64,000 bases of DNA from DAOTTX01 sp034437515 (GTDB lineage: Bacteria > Chloroflexota > Anaerolineae > Aggregatilineales > Phototrophicaceae). Shown piece after piece: positions 45,499-55,152 of the stretch. The DNA lies in NCBI GenBank assembly GCA_034437515.1, contig DAOTTX010000287.1, positions 34,330 to 98,329 of the forward strand. Reading direction: 5' to 3'. A program made the translations under genes and the position numbers. Within the stretch, counting starts at the first letter, position 1; every line of letters begins with the position of its first letter. The notes beneath the pieces were generated by a model that saw only the letters and a program-made list of their open reading frames with translations, searched no databases and was not told the origin of the DNA.

Positions 45499-48400
45499 AT
45501 GGCTCGCAAAGATATTCCACAGGCAAACCGCAACCCACTCCCACCGGATGACCCCGAAGCAAACGCCTTGCTTCAGATCCCCTGCCGGGAAGACGCTCAC
45601 GATCCATTTGCGACCGATCCTAACGAGATGATCAGCCGGTTCGGGAAGCTGGCCTTACGCCGCAATGGCATCGACGACCTGTTCATGCTGGGGGATCTAT
45701 GTGCTCGTGAGTCCATCACAGATGACAACCGCTTACTGGTCTTTTACGTCGGTAAAACGCTGATCGCTTATCGGCGTGCGGTGCAGCTTTCCCAGAACAC
45801 CGTTGACCGCAAGTTGGCCCGTCGCGCCATCGATGACTTCGTGCGCTGGGTGGTACGCATCGCCGATACCAACCCCTCACGGCGAAACTTCGCCGTCGCG
45901 CTGTGGGCCGCCGCCGACGATGACGAGTACGGCGTCCAGCCGGACGCTCAAAACAATCATCTGCTGTTCGACATCCTCGAACGCTACCACAACATGACCG
46001 CACGCGAGGACGGGGCCCACGGAGGAAGAAGTCCTTCCGGCGTGAGATTGTCGGAAACTGACCAGACCATGATCGCGCCGGACACGTTATCACAGCAGAT
46101 CAGCGATGCCTCGATGACCGTCGCCGATGTTGACCACACACAGGGCGTCTTTTCACGTGATGATCAGCAGAACGCCCCACTCGACAAGCAACTCGAAGAG
46201 AGCAATGTCGATATTGAAGAGTTCCGCCCGCAAGAGGCGACCGAGCAAGCGTCCAAAACACATGATGACCCGGTCGATACCACCAACTCATCCACCGTTG
46301 GCGTTGACGACGAACCAGCTCGCACCGGCGATTTCCGCCCCGGCGAACGCATCCGGGATCGTTACGAAGTCGCCGAGGTGTTGTGGGGTGGTATGGGTGT
46401 GGTCTACCTGTGCTATGACCACGAAAACCGTGAGCCGGTCGCCATCAAGAGCTTTCAGGGGCGCTTGCTGAAGCACGAACGCGCCGTCACCCGCTTCACC
46501 AACGAGGCCGTAACGTGGATCCGGCTGGAAAAACACCGGCACATCGTCCAGGCGCAGTTGGTGCAGCAGATCAGCGACAAGCCGCACATCATCTTGGAAC
46601 ACATCAGCGGGCCGGAGGGCATGGGGTCTGACTTACGTAGTTGGATCGACCACAACCGCCTCACGCTGGAAAAGGCGGTCGAATTTGGGTTGCATATCGC
46701 CCTGGGGATGCAACACGCCGTCAACAAAGTCCCCGGCCTCGTCCATCGTGACCTCAAACCGGCGAATATCCTGGTCACCCATGAGGGCATCGCTAAGGTG
46801 ACCGACTTCGGGCTGGTTCGCTCGGTCGATTTTGACGACGTGCTTTCTAGCGTAGAAAACCCGGAAGAATTGCAGATCGACCCCAGTGACCGGCTGACTC
46901 GCGGGGGTGCGATTGTCGGCACGGCCCCTTATATGTCACCGGAGCAATGCCAGAAGCGCGATGTCGATATCCGCAGCGACATCTACGCCTTCGGCTGTGT
47001 GATGTACGAGATGCTCACCGGACACCGGGTATTCAAGGCGCAGAACCTCCAGGGATGGGTAAAAGCACACAACAGCAATCAACCCCGCTTCCAGACCAAA
47101 GATCAGGATAAAATCCCTTACTCGCTGCAATCGCTCACCCTGCGCTGCCTGGAAAAGAACGCCAACAACCGCCCCGAAGACTGGACGACCATCGTCGATC
47201 AACTTGCGGCAATCTATATAGAAATCACCGGCGAAGAACCCATCATCGAGATCACCGGGCCAGCCCTCGAAGCCCGCGAACTGATGGACAAGGGTTATTC
47301 GCTCACCGCGTTGGGGCGCTATACCGAAGCCCTGGAAGCCTACGATGAGGCCATCGGCCTGCAACCGGATTACGCCTGGGCCTGGGCGCGTAAAGGCCGC
47401 ACCCTGCGCTTGCTAGAACGTTACGACGACGCGCTGATCTGCTATGACACCTCGCTGGAAATCGAGCCGAACTACGCCTGGGCGTGGAACGGGCGCGGCA
47501 TCATCCTCGAACGGATGGAACGACTCGATGATGCGCTGGCCTGCTTCGAGACCGCCACCGATATCAACCAGAAAGATGTGTGGTACTGGTACAACCGCGC
47601 CGATGTGCTGCAAAGCCTCAAACGCTACAACGAGGCGATCCCGCTGCTCGAACACGGTCTGCGCCTTGACCCGGCACACCCCAACAGTTGGGCCAAGCTC
47701 GGGCAAATCCATCGCTTGCAAGAGAACTTTGAGGATTCCGTGCGTGCCTACCAGGAGGCCATCCGGCTTGACCCGAAGTACGCCTGGGCACACAACGGCT
47801 GCGGATTGGCGCTCAAAGCCCTTAACCAGACAAAAGAGGCGCTGCTCGCGTTCAAACGGGCGACCCGCTACCAGCCGAACGAGGTCTGGCACTGGTATAA
47901 CCTGACGGAGATGCTGGTCGATATGCGCCGCTATCAAGACGCCGCACAACCGGCGCAGCAGGCCGTCCGCACTGACTCCAATCACGCCGTCAGTTGGGCC
48001 AAGCTCGGCCAGGTGATGCGCTACTTGCAACGCTACGACGAAGCTCTGGACGCCTATGACCACGCCATCGAACTTGAGCCGACCTCGGCCTGGGCGATCA
48101 ACGGTAAGGGCATCGTGCTGGAACAGATGGAACGCTACGCCGACGCGCTGACGTGTTACCAGACCGCCGCCACACTCAAACCGAACGACCTCTGGCATTG
48201 GTATAACCAGGGTAACGTGCTGGTACTGCTAGAACGCTACGCCGACGCGCTGGAACCGCTCGACAAGGCGACGGAGATCTACCCGCAGCACGCCCGGAGT
48301 TGGGCGCGGCTGGGGCACGCGCTGCGCCACCTCGACCAGTTAGACGAGTCGTTGCGGGCGTGTAAACGGGCGACGGGTATCTCCCCGCGCTATGCCTGGG

Positions 48401-49569
48401 CCTGGAACGAACAGGGGATGACGCTGGAAGCCATGCACCGCTACGAAGAAGCCCTCGACGCTTATCAATGTGCCGGGCGCATCGCCCCCAGTGAACCGTT
48501 TTACATCTACAAACAAACGGATGTACTCACACACCTGAATCGCCATGCGCAGGCCGCCGACTTGCTTGAGCAAGCTCTGGATATGGACATCAACAATGCG
48601 CAAATCTGGGCGCAGTATGGGCAGGTGCTACGGCGCTTGGGGCGCTACGAAGAAGCCCTGGATGCCTACACCCGTTCGATTGAACTCGACCCCGGTCACG
48701 ACTGGGCATGGAGTGGGCGCGGCTTGACGCTCAGCCAGATCAACCGTCATGAGGACGCGCTCACCTGCTTCGAGAAAGCAATCGCCCTCAACCGGGACAA
48801 TGTATGGTATTGGTACAACCTCGCCGATGAGCAGCTCACGCTCAATTATGTCGAGGATGCGCTGGTTGCGCTCGATGAGGCGTTGCGCTTGAACAACCGT
48901 CACTATGAGAGCTGGGCCAAGCGTGGGCAAGCCCTACGCCGTTTGGACCGGCACGAAGAAGCCCTGGCGTCATTCGACCTGGCGGTGCGCCTGAACCAGC
49001 ACTATGCCTGGGCGTGGAACGGACGCGGCCTCACGTTGAAAGAGATGAACCGCCGTGAGGAAGCCCTCGTCAGCTACGAACGCGCCGCACAGGAAGACCC
49101 ATCCGTCGTGTGGTATCACATCAATCAGGTGGATATTCTGCTGGACCTCCAGCGCAAGCAAGAGGCGCTAGAGGTTATCGACGTGGCAGCGGAGCACGCA
49201 CCGAATAACCCGGTCGTCTGGGCGCGGCGTGGGCAGGTGCTAAGACGCCTCAAACGCCACGAGGAGGGCATCAAAAGTTATGACCGCGCATTGGCCATTG
49301 ACCCGAAATATGCCTGGGCGTGGAACGGGCGCGGCCTGTGTCTTTCCGCGTTGAACCGCTGGCAGGAAGCCAAAGACTGCTACATCACCGCCATCCAACA
49401 CGACAGCAAAGACGTGTGGTTCTGGCATAATCGCGGCGAGTCGCTGTTCCAACTGGAAGACTACGAAGAAGCCGAGCGCATCTTCAGGAAGGCGCTGGAG
49501 ATCAAGCCCAATCACCAGCCCTCCATCGAAAAACTGAAAGCCGTACAGGATATACTTAGAAATCAATGA
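45499..49569 (+). CDS. Ser/Thr protein kinase with about twenty TPRs
   Basis: The 1356-residue protein has an N-terminal helical region (1-150), a linker, a Hanks-type kinase (about 288-575) and a long TPR superhelix (about 593-1345, near 20 repeats of 34). Kinase motifs are Lys in VAIKSFQ, HRDLKPANILV, DFGLVRS and GTAPYMSPEQC. The glycine loop reads VLWGGMGVVY, with Leu-Trp in place of the usual G-E. Many TPRs are close to each other (AYAWAWNGRGL, LKPNDLWHWYN). No membrane segment is present. It sits 6 bases after the Clp gene and overlaps the FHA gene by 4 bases (ATGA), so it is co-translated with it. The TPR array would recruit substrates or the Clp ATPase. Confidence 0.93.
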   Translation: MARKDIPQANRNPLPPDDPEANALLQIPCREDAHDPFATDPNEMISRFGKLALRRNGIDDLFMLGDLCARESITDDNRLLVFYVGKTLIAYRRAVQLSQNTVDRKLARRAIDDFVRWVVRIADTNPSRRNFAVALWAAADDDEYGVQPDAQNNHLLFDILERYHNMTAREDGAHGGRSPSGVRLSETDQTMIAPDTLSQQISDASMTVADVDHTQGVFSRDDQQNAPLDKQLEESNVDIEEFRPQEATEQASKTHDDPVDTTNSSTVGVDDEPARTGDFRPGERIRDRYEVAEVLWGGMGVVYLCYDHENREPVAIKSFQGRLLKHERAVTRFTNEAVTWIRLEKHRHIVQAQLVQQISDKPHIILEHISGPEGMGSDLRSWIDHNRLTLEKAVEFGLHIALGMQHAVNKVPGLVHRDLKPANILVTHEGIAKVTDFGLVRSVDFDDVLSSVENPEELQIDPSDRLTRGGAIVGTAPYMSPEQCQKRDVDIRSDIYAFGCVMYEMLTGHRVFKAQNLQGWVKAHNSNQPRFQTKDQDKIPYSLQSLTLRCLEKNANNRPEDWTTIVDQLAAIYIEITGEEPIIEITGPALEARELMDKGYSLTALGRYTEALEAYDEAIGLQPDYAWAWARKGRTLRLLERYDDALICYDTSLEIEPNYAWAWNGRGIILERMERLDDALACFETATDINQKDVWYWYNRADVLQSLKRYNEAIPLLEHGLRLDPAHPNSWAKLGQIHRLQENFEDSVRAYQEAIRLDPKYAWAHNGCGLALKALNQTKEALLAFKRATRYQPNEVWHWYNLTEMLVDMRRYQDAAQPAQQAVRTDSNHAVSWAKLGQVMRYLQRYDEALDAYDHAIELEPTSAWAINGKGIVLEQMERYADALTCYQTAATLKPNDLWHWYNQGNVLVLLERYADALEPLDKATEIYPQHARSWARLGHALRHLDQLDESLRACKRATGISPRYAWAWNEQGMTLEAMHRYEEALDAYQCAGRIAPSEPFYIYKQTDVLTHLNRHAQAADLLEQALDMDINNAQIWAQYGQVLRRLGRYEEALDAYTRSIELDPGHDWAWSGRGLTLSQINRHEDALTCFEKAIALNRDNVWYWYNLADEQLTLNYVEDALVALDEALRLNNRHYESWAKRGQALRRLDRHEEALASFDLAVRLNQHYAWAWNGRGLTLKEMNRREEALVSYERAAQEDPSVVWYHINQVDILLDLQRKQEALEVIDVAAEHAPNNPVVWARRGQVLRRLKRHEEGIKSYDRALAIDPKYAWAWNGRGLCLSALNRWQEAKDCYITAIQHDSKDVWFWHNRGESLFQLEDYEEAERIFRKALEIKPNHQPSIEKLKAVQDILRNQ

Positions 49570-49976
49570 ACGGATTTACGCCCTTCGGACGGATGAAAAA
49601 AGAGGTGTCGATCACCTTCATGAGCGGCCCTCAAGACGGTAAAAAATTAAACTTCGAGCAACCCACCATCGGTGAGGAAAAGATCATCTCTATCGGGCGG
49701 CGCGAAGGCTGTGATATTCACATCCCATTTGATAACCAGATCTCGCGCCTGCACGCTCGTATCGGCATCGTCTCCGTGCCGACCACCAACACCGACTCCG
49801 CCAATCGCCCCTTCGTGTTGACCTTCTGGTTGGAGGACGGCGGCAGCCGCAACGGAACTTACGTCGAAAAAGAGGGTGAGCCGGTCACCGGGCGGGTGAG
49901 CCTGCGCCCCGGTACGCTGTTCCGCGTGGGCCGCACCTGGATGCGCCTCGACATCCCCATGACTTACAGCGAGTAA
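49566..49976 (+). CDS. FHA-domain protein
   Basis: The 136-residue protein is nearly all one forkhead-associated domain, which binds phosphothreonine. Key residues are in IISIGRREGCDIHI (Gly-Arg), ISRLHARIG (Ser-Arg-x-His) and GGSRNGTYV (Asn-Gly). Preceding MSGPQDGKKLNF is the first beta strand. It has no enzymatic domain, so it is an adaptor. Its ATG overlaps the kinase stop by 4 bases and it is followed by a lipase gene after 2 bases. It probably reads phosphothreonine made by one of the two kinases of this block. Confidence 0.93.
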   Translation: MNGFTPFGRMKKEVSITFMSGPQDGKKLNFEQPTIGEEKIISIGRREGCDIHIPFDNQISRLHARIGIVSVPTTNTDSANRPFVLTFWLEDGGSRNGTYVEKEGEPVTGRVSLRPGTLFRVGRTWMRLDIPMTYSE

Positions 49977-49978
49977 CC

Positions 49979-50818
49979 ATGCAAAAGATCACAGACGCCT
50001 TCCAGACCGGTGACGGCCTTCGCATCCAGACCGTGCGCTGGCTGACGGAGGCCACACCAAAAGCCATCGTCTTACTCGTACACGGCATCGCAGAGCACGC
50101 CGGGCGCTATGAGCACGTCGCGGAGACGTTCACCGCGACCGGCTACGCGGTCTATTCGCTCGATCATCGCGGTCACGGCAACAGCGAAGGCGACCGTGCC
50201 TACCTGGACTCGCTCGATCAGGCGGTGGATGATCTCGAAGTGTATTATCACAACATCCGTGATGCCCACCCCGATACACCGATCTTCGTGCTCGGTCATA
50301 GTATGGGTGCGCTCATCAGCCTACATTTCGTACTGCGCCACCAAAAAGACCTCGCCGGCTGGATTTCGTCCGCGACACCACTCTATGTCGATCTGGAAAC
50401 CCCGCGCTGGCTGCTTGGTTTAGGGCGGATGTTGCGGCGCTATCTGGCGCGGGTACATCTGCTGCCGCTGGATGCGATGTCTATCTCGCGGGATGCAGCG
50501 GTGGTTGAGGCTTACAACGCCGACCCGCTGGTGTATCGCCGCCCGACGCGCATCGGCACCGGCATGAGCATCGTGGATGCCGCCCGCACCGGGCGTGAGC
50601 GATTGCAAGAGCTAGCCCTACCAATTTACATCGTACACGGCAGCAGCGACCAAATTGCCCCACCGGAGGGCAGCCAATATCTCTGTGAACATGCAGGGAC
50701 AGACGACAAAACACTCAAGCTCTACCCGGGGTTATATCACGAATTGCATAACGAACCTGAGAAGACTGAGGTACTACAAGAGATGATCGACTGGCTCGAC
50801 GCAATAATTAAATTGTGA
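49979..50818 (+). CDS. Monoacylglycerol lipase-like alpha/beta hydrolase
   Basis: The 279-residue protein is the lysophospholipase/MGL type: HGIAEHAGRY near 35, DHRGHGNSEG (62-71), nucleophile elbow GHSMG (Ser108), Asp in HGSSDQIAPP and His in YPGLYHELHNEP. All triad residues are visible. It should hydrolyse monoacylglycerols or related lipids. It is the last gene of the Clp-kinase-FHA run, 2 bases after the FHA gene. An AT-rich 157-base gap follows with possible weak promoter elements before the transporter operon. Confidence 0.93.
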   Translation: MQKITDAFQTGDGLRIQTVRWLTEATPKAIVLLVHGIAEHAGRYEHVAETFTATGYAVYSLDHRGHGNSEGDRAYLDSLDQAVDDLEVYYHNIRDAHPDTPIFVLGHSMGALISLHFVLRHQKDLAGWISSATPLYVDLETPRWLLGLGRMLRRYLARVHLLPLDAMSISRDAAVVEAYNADPLVYRRPTRIGTGMSIVDAARTGRERLQELALPIYIVHGSSDQIAPPEGSQYLCEHAGTDDKTLKLYPGLYHELHNEPEKTEVLQEMIDWLDAIIKL

Positions 50819-50975
50819 TTAGGATTACGCCCACATTGTATAAACAACGTAAATTTTGTTGCGCAAAGCGAAGTTTTTTGCTATCTTCATCCATAGCTCA
50901 TCTTGTTAAAAATACACTTCAGTCAATTTATGGGCTGAATAAAATATTACGTGCTTTAAAATAAGGAAATAAAAT

Positions 50976-51752
50976 ATGGCTGCAAAGCCTATTAAACTAC
51001 ACGTCAATGATATTTCGTTAAGTTTCGGTGGCATTAAAGCACTTCAGAACGTTGATTTCCAAGTCGAAGAAGGACAGATCTTCTCCGTCATCGGGCCGAA
51101 CGGTGCCGGTAAAACCAGCCTGATTAACAGCGTCAACGGGTTTTACCATCCACAGGAAGGCTCGATCATCTTCGAAGGGCAAGACATCAGCGATCTGCCC
51201 CCTTACAAACGTGCGCAGATCGGCATCTCCCGTACATTTCAAAACATCGCGCTCTACACCAACATGACCGCGTTGGACAACCTCATGGCGGCGCGGCACA
51301 TTCACATGAAAGCCAATATGTTGACCGGGGCGTTCTTCTGGGGGCCAGCCCGCAGCGAAGAGATCGAACATCGTTACCGCGTTGAAGAGATCATCGACTT
51401 CCTCGAAATGGAAAACATCCGCAAAACTATCGTCGGCAACCTGAGTTATGGGTTACGCAAGCGGGTGGAACTCGGTCGGGCGCTCGCGCTTGAGCCGACT
51501 CTACTGCTGCTCGATGAGCCAATGGCAGGGATGAACGTCGAGGAAAAAGAAGACATGGCACGTTTCATCCTCGACATCCACGAACGGCAGGACATGACGA
51601 TCATGCTGATCGAACATGACATCGGCCTCGTGATGGATATTTCACATCGCATCGTAGCGATTGACTTCGGTGTGAAGATCGCAGAAGGCACACCCGATGA
51701 AATCCGCCAGAGTGATGCCGTCATTAAAGCTTATCTAGGTCAGGAACAATAG
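50976..51752 (+). CDS. livG: Branched-chain-type ABC transporter ATP-binding protein (LivG-like)
   Basis: The 258-residue protein has Walker A GPNGAGKTS, Q-loop region RTFQNIALYT, signature LSYGLRKRVELGRA, Walker B LLLLDEPMAGMN and the H-loop IEHDIGLVMDI. The long RHIHMKANMLTGAFFW insertion before the signature is LivG-like. It couples ATP hydrolysis to import through the LivH/LivM pair. It starts the transporter operon and is 3 bases from the acyl-CoA ligase gene. AAGGAAATAAAAT precedes the ATG. Confidence 0.93.
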   Translation: MAAKPIKLHVNDISLSFGGIKALQNVDFQVEEGQIFSVIGPNGAGKTSLINSVNGFYHPQEGSIIFEGQDISDLPPYKRAQIGISRTFQNIALYTNMTALDNLMAARHIHMKANMLTGAFFWGPARSEEIEHRYRVEEIIDFLEMENIRKTIVGNLSYGLRKRVELGRALALEPTLLLLDEPMAGMNVEEKEDMARFILDIHERQDMTIMLIEHDIGLVMDISHRIVAIDFGVKIAEGTPDEIRQSDAVIKAYLGQEQ

Positions 51753-51755
51753 ATT

Positions 51756-53738
51756 ATGGTTGTCAACGAAAAGCCACAAGTCGCAAAACGTAGAGATGCG
51801 GTTGTCTACCAATCACCGATGCAACAGCAGGTAGACCCGCCCTCCCCTGATGCGGACACGATCCCGAAATTGTTCTTACAGCGCGTCAAGGAACTAAACG
51901 ACTGGGTGGCGATGCGTAAAAAGCGCCTGGGCATCTGGCAGGAATACACCTGGCAGGATTCCTACGATCATGTGCGTGCTTTCTGTATGGGGCTGGTCAG
52001 CATGGGGCTAAAGCGTGGCGATAAGGTCGCCATCGTCGGGGAAAATGACCCTGAGTTCTACTGGGCGGAAATCGCGGTGCATTGTGCCGGTGGTGTGACG
52101 ACCGCCATCTTCACCGACGCCAACCCGCAAGAACTCGAATACGTCGTCAACAACTCCGGAGCCGTCTTTTTACTGGCGCACGATCAAGAACAGTGCGACA
52201 AGGCGCTGGAAATCCGCGATAAGTTGCCCAACATTGAACAGGTGATCTACTGGGAAGAACGCGGCCTGTGGGATTATGACGATCCCTGGTTGATGGAATT
52301 TGAAACCGTCGAAGAAAAGGGACGCGAACACGTCAAGAAGCATCCCGACCTGTTTGAGAAAATGATCCACAAAGGCAACGGCGAAGAATACGCCATCTTT
52401 AGTTATACCTCCGGCACCACCAGCCTGCCCAAAGGCGCGATGATTAAGCACAAACAATTGATCTACGCCCGTCACCAATCAAAAGGATTGATCCCAACTT
52501 ATCCAAACGATAACTATGTGTCGTTCAGTCCGCTAGCGTGGATCACCGAGCAAGGCCTGGGCCTGACTTCTCACTGCTTCTTCGGCTTTCAGGTGAACTT
52601 CCCCGAAAGCCCGGAGACGGTACAGACCGACATCCGCGAGATCGCGCCGAGTGCGTTGCTGTTCCCCAGCCGCTTATGGGAAAACTTAGCCCGCACCATG
52701 CAAATGCGCGTGAACGACAGCACATGGCTCAACCGTGTGCTCTATCGGATGTTCATGCCCGTCGCCTACAAGATCATCGACCTCGAAGACGAGCGCAAAT
52801 CCATTCCACTACATTTGAAAGCCCTGCGGGTGCTGGGTGAATTCGCCGTGCTGCATCCCCTGCGGGATAAAATCGGCATGACGCGGATGCGCGATGCGTT
52901 CACGTCCGGCGCGGTACTCAGCCCGGATGTGCTGCGTTTCTTCCGTGCGGTCGGCGTAGAACTGCGCAGTATCTACGGCTCAACGGAGATGCAAGGCGCG
53001 ACCATGCACTTCCCCGGTAAGGTGAAGCTCGCCAGCGTCGGGCAGATTATGCCCGGTACCGAGATCAAGATCGCCGAAAACGGCGAGATCCGCGTGCGGA
53101 GTGGGTCGGTCTTCGATGGCTACTATCAACAACCGGATAAGACCGAAGAGAGCTTCGACGAAGACGGCTTCTTCAAGACCGGTGATGCCGGTTACGTCGA
53201 TGAGGACGGTCACCTAATTTACCTCGACCGTGTGAAGGATATGATCGAACTGGCAAACGGCGAACGCTTCAGCCCGCAGTACATCGAAGGCCGTTTGAAA
53301 TTCAGCCAGTACATTCAAGATGTGATGGCGGTCGGCGGGTTTGATATGGAGTACGTCACCGCGATTGTCATCATCGACTTCGACAACGTCTCCCGCTGGG
53401 CGGAAAAGAACCGCGTCCACTTCACCACCTATGTTGACCTGACACAAAAAGAAGAGGTCTACGAGATCGTGCGTAAGGAAGTGGTCCGTGTGAACGAAAC
53501 ACTACCGGAAGCCGGGCGTATTCAGAAGTTTGTCATCCTGCATAAGGCGTTCGACGCGGACGAGGCCGAGCTGACGCGCACGCGCAAGCTGCGCCGCCGC
53601 GCCCTCGAACAACGCTACAGTGAAATCCTTGACGCGCTTTACAGCGACAGAGAAGCAGTCAAGGTCAAAGCAGAGGTCAAATATCGTGATGGGCGCACCG
53701 GCACCGTCGAAACCGCCGTCCGTGTGATGCAAGTCTAA
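51756..53738 (+). CDS. AMP-dependent acyl-CoA synthetase
   Basis: The 660-residue enzyme is of the long-chain acyl-CoA synthetase group. The AMP-binding P-loop is SYTSGTTSLPKGAM; later motifs are YGSTEMQG, FFKTGDAGYVDEDGHL, DRVKDMIELANGE and a C-terminal LTRTRKLRRRAL with the candidate catalytic lysine. It would convert a carboxylate and CoA to acyl-CoA with ATP. Its place between livG and livH means the imported compound or its product is probably CoA-activated at once. The substrate is unknown; the family prefers fatty or aromatic acids. Confidence 0.93.
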   Translation: MVVNEKPQVAKRRDAVVYQSPMQQQVDPPSPDADTIPKLFLQRVKELNDWVAMRKKRLGIWQEYTWQDSYDHVRAFCMGLVSMGLKRGDKVAIVGENDPEFYWAEIAVHCAGGVTTAIFTDANPQELEYVVNNSGAVFLLAHDQEQCDKALEIRDKLPNIEQVIYWEERGLWDYDDPWLMEFETVEEKGREHVKKHPDLFEKMIHKGNGEEYAIFSYTSGTTSLPKGAMIKHKQLIYARHQSKGLIPTYPNDNYVSFSPLAWITEQGLGLTSHCFFGFQVNFPESPETVQTDIREIAPSALLFPSRLWENLARTMQMRVNDSTWLNRVLYRMFMPVAYKIIDLEDERKSIPLHLKALRVLGEFAVLHPLRDKIGMTRMRDAFTSGAVLSPDVLRFFRAVGVELRSIYGSTEMQGATMHFPGKVKLASVGQIMPGTEIKIAENGEIRVRSGSVFDGYYQQPDKTEESFDEDGFFKTGDAGYVDEDGHLIYLDRVKDMIELANGERFSPQYIEGRLKFSQYIQDVMAVGGFDMEYVTAIVIIDFDNVSRWAEKNRVHFTTYVDLTQKEEVYEIVRKEVVRVNETLPEAGRIQKFVILHKAFDADEAELTRTRKLRRRALEQRYSEILDALYSDREAVKVKAEVKYRDGRTGTVETAVRVMQV

Positions 53739-53768
53739 AGTACATTATTTGAATAAAGGGATTTACCG

Positions 53769-54995
53769 TTGGCTCAATCCGTTCAATCTCAAAAAAATGC
53801 CGGCTCTAACGTCGATGTCATCCAGCTTTTGCGCTGGGGGGCCTACTTCGCCGCGCTGGTACTGTTTATCGTGTGGATCGCCCCCATCGTCGGGGACAAC
53901 ACCAACGCCCGGTTGCTACAAGCGACCATCCAGGGTGTGTTCATCGGCGGGGTATATGCGCTCGTCGCGCTAGGCATCGTCATCATTAACAAGTCGTCCG
54001 GGGTGTTTAACTTCGCGCACGGTTACATGATGCTGCTGGGCGGCTTTCTTTTTTACAGCTTCTTTACCACATTTAGTGTCTCTATCATCGCGGCAGGGTT
54101 GATCGCCCTATTGACCGTTTTCATGGTATTGACGACCGGGGGCTATCGCGCCCTGGCTGACCCTCGAAACCTCGCCATTGGCGCGGTCGCGGTGGTGGCG
54201 CTCACCGTGTTGATGACCATCGAGGGTGACGGCTTCCAGAAGTGGATACGCGCCGGCACCGGGGCAATCGCCGGGTCAGTTTTGCTCGGCGTGGTGGTGG
54301 AACGCTTCACCATCCGCCCGTTGATCGGTCAGCCGTTGTTCACCGCCGTGATGATGACGCTGGCGGTCTCTCAGGTATTGCGCGGCATCATCCAGATGAC
54401 GTGGGGCAGCCTTGAGACTCGCGTGCCGATTTTCGCCACAAACGACCCGCTTACCGGCCTGCCGCAGAGCCTTTCGCCCATCCGCTTAGATTGGCGCGAT
54501 ACATTCATCGACGGCACGATTATCATCCGGCAAGAGCAGCTTTTCGCCTTCGGGTTGTCGCTGCTGGCGTTCATCGTGTTTATCCTGTTCTTCCGCTTCA
54601 CCAATGTCGGCTTGGCGATGCGTGCCACTGCGGAAAACCAACAGCTCGCGCAATCCGTCGGGATGCGTGTACGGATCATCCTGGCGGTGGCCTGGGGCAT
54701 TGCGGCGCTGCTGGCGAGCACGGCTGGCCTGTTGCAAGGTGGCGCGTCCAACCTATCGCTGAATTTGCCGCTGCTGGCATTGGCGGCCTTCCCGGCGGTG
54801 CTGCTCGGTGGCCTGGAATCCATCGAGGGTGCGCTGGTCGGCGGTTTGATCATCGGCCTGGTGCAAGAATGGGCGACCCTGCTCTTCCCCGGCACACAGG
54901 CAGGTACAGAACTCGCGCCTTACGTCGTGCTGATGGTCGTCCTCATCATCCGGCCTGATGGTCTGTTCGGGCAGAAACGTATCGAGCGAATATGA
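53769..54995 (+). CDS. livH: Branched-chain-type ABC transporter permease (LivH-like)
   Basis: The start is TTG at 53769, with AAAGGGA 7 bases upstream; this permits a soluble N-terminus before the first membrane segment. The 408-residue product has about eight to nine membrane segments and the LivH motif GIVIINKSSGVFNFAHGYMMLLGG, here shortened to the GVFNFAHGYM block, plus GLAMRATAENQQLAQSVGM, the coupling-helix EAA-like loop. It forms the channel with LivM. Length is longer than usual LivH (about 290-310) by an N-terminal segment and a central extra stretch near 100-150. Confidence 0.93.
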   Translation: MAQSVQSQKNAGSNVDVIQLLRWGAYFAALVLFIVWIAPIVGDNTNARLLQATIQGVFIGGVYALVALGIVIINKSSGVFNFAHGYMMLLGGFLFYSFFTTFSVSIIAAGLIALLTVFMVLTTGGYRALADPRNLAIGAVAVVALTVLMTIEGDGFQKWIRAGTGAIAGSVLLGVVVERFTIRPLIGQPLFTAVMMTLAVSQVLRGIIQMTWGSLETRVPIFATNDPLTGLPQSLSPIRLDWRDTFIDGTIIIRQEQLFAFGLSLLAFIVFILFFRFTNVGLAMRATAENQQLAQSVGMRVRIILAVAWGIAALLASTAGLLQGGASNLSLNLPLLALAAFPAVLLGGLESIEGALVGGLIIGLVQEWATLLFPGTQAGTELAPYVVLMVVLIIRPDGLFGQKRIERI

Positions 54996-55152
54996 TTTTC
55001 GTGATAAATTATCAGTGGTCAGTATTTAGACAAAACTCTCACAATCTGACCAATTGCACGAGTAACCAACAACTGACGATTAAAAACGAGCAACTATTAA
55101 CTGAAAGCTAAGCACTAAAAACTAGTAACTAAAAGACTGAGGACTTCTTGTT
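54996..55152. other. AT-rich, low-complexity gap between the two permease genes
   Basis: The 157 bases are much richer in A and T than the neighbours. A run of near-repeats (AACTGAAAG, ACTAAAAACTAG, AACTAAAAGACTGA) fills the second half. No gene, hairpin or strong promoter was seen. It may be decayed simple-sequence repeat. Confidence 0.5.

Noticed and set aside
45499..50818. Type VI secretion cluster (Clp, kinase and FHA genes occur in T6SS)
   Set aside because: No Tss, Hcp, VgrG or Imp homologue is in the window, and the Clp lacks ClpV traits that I can see.
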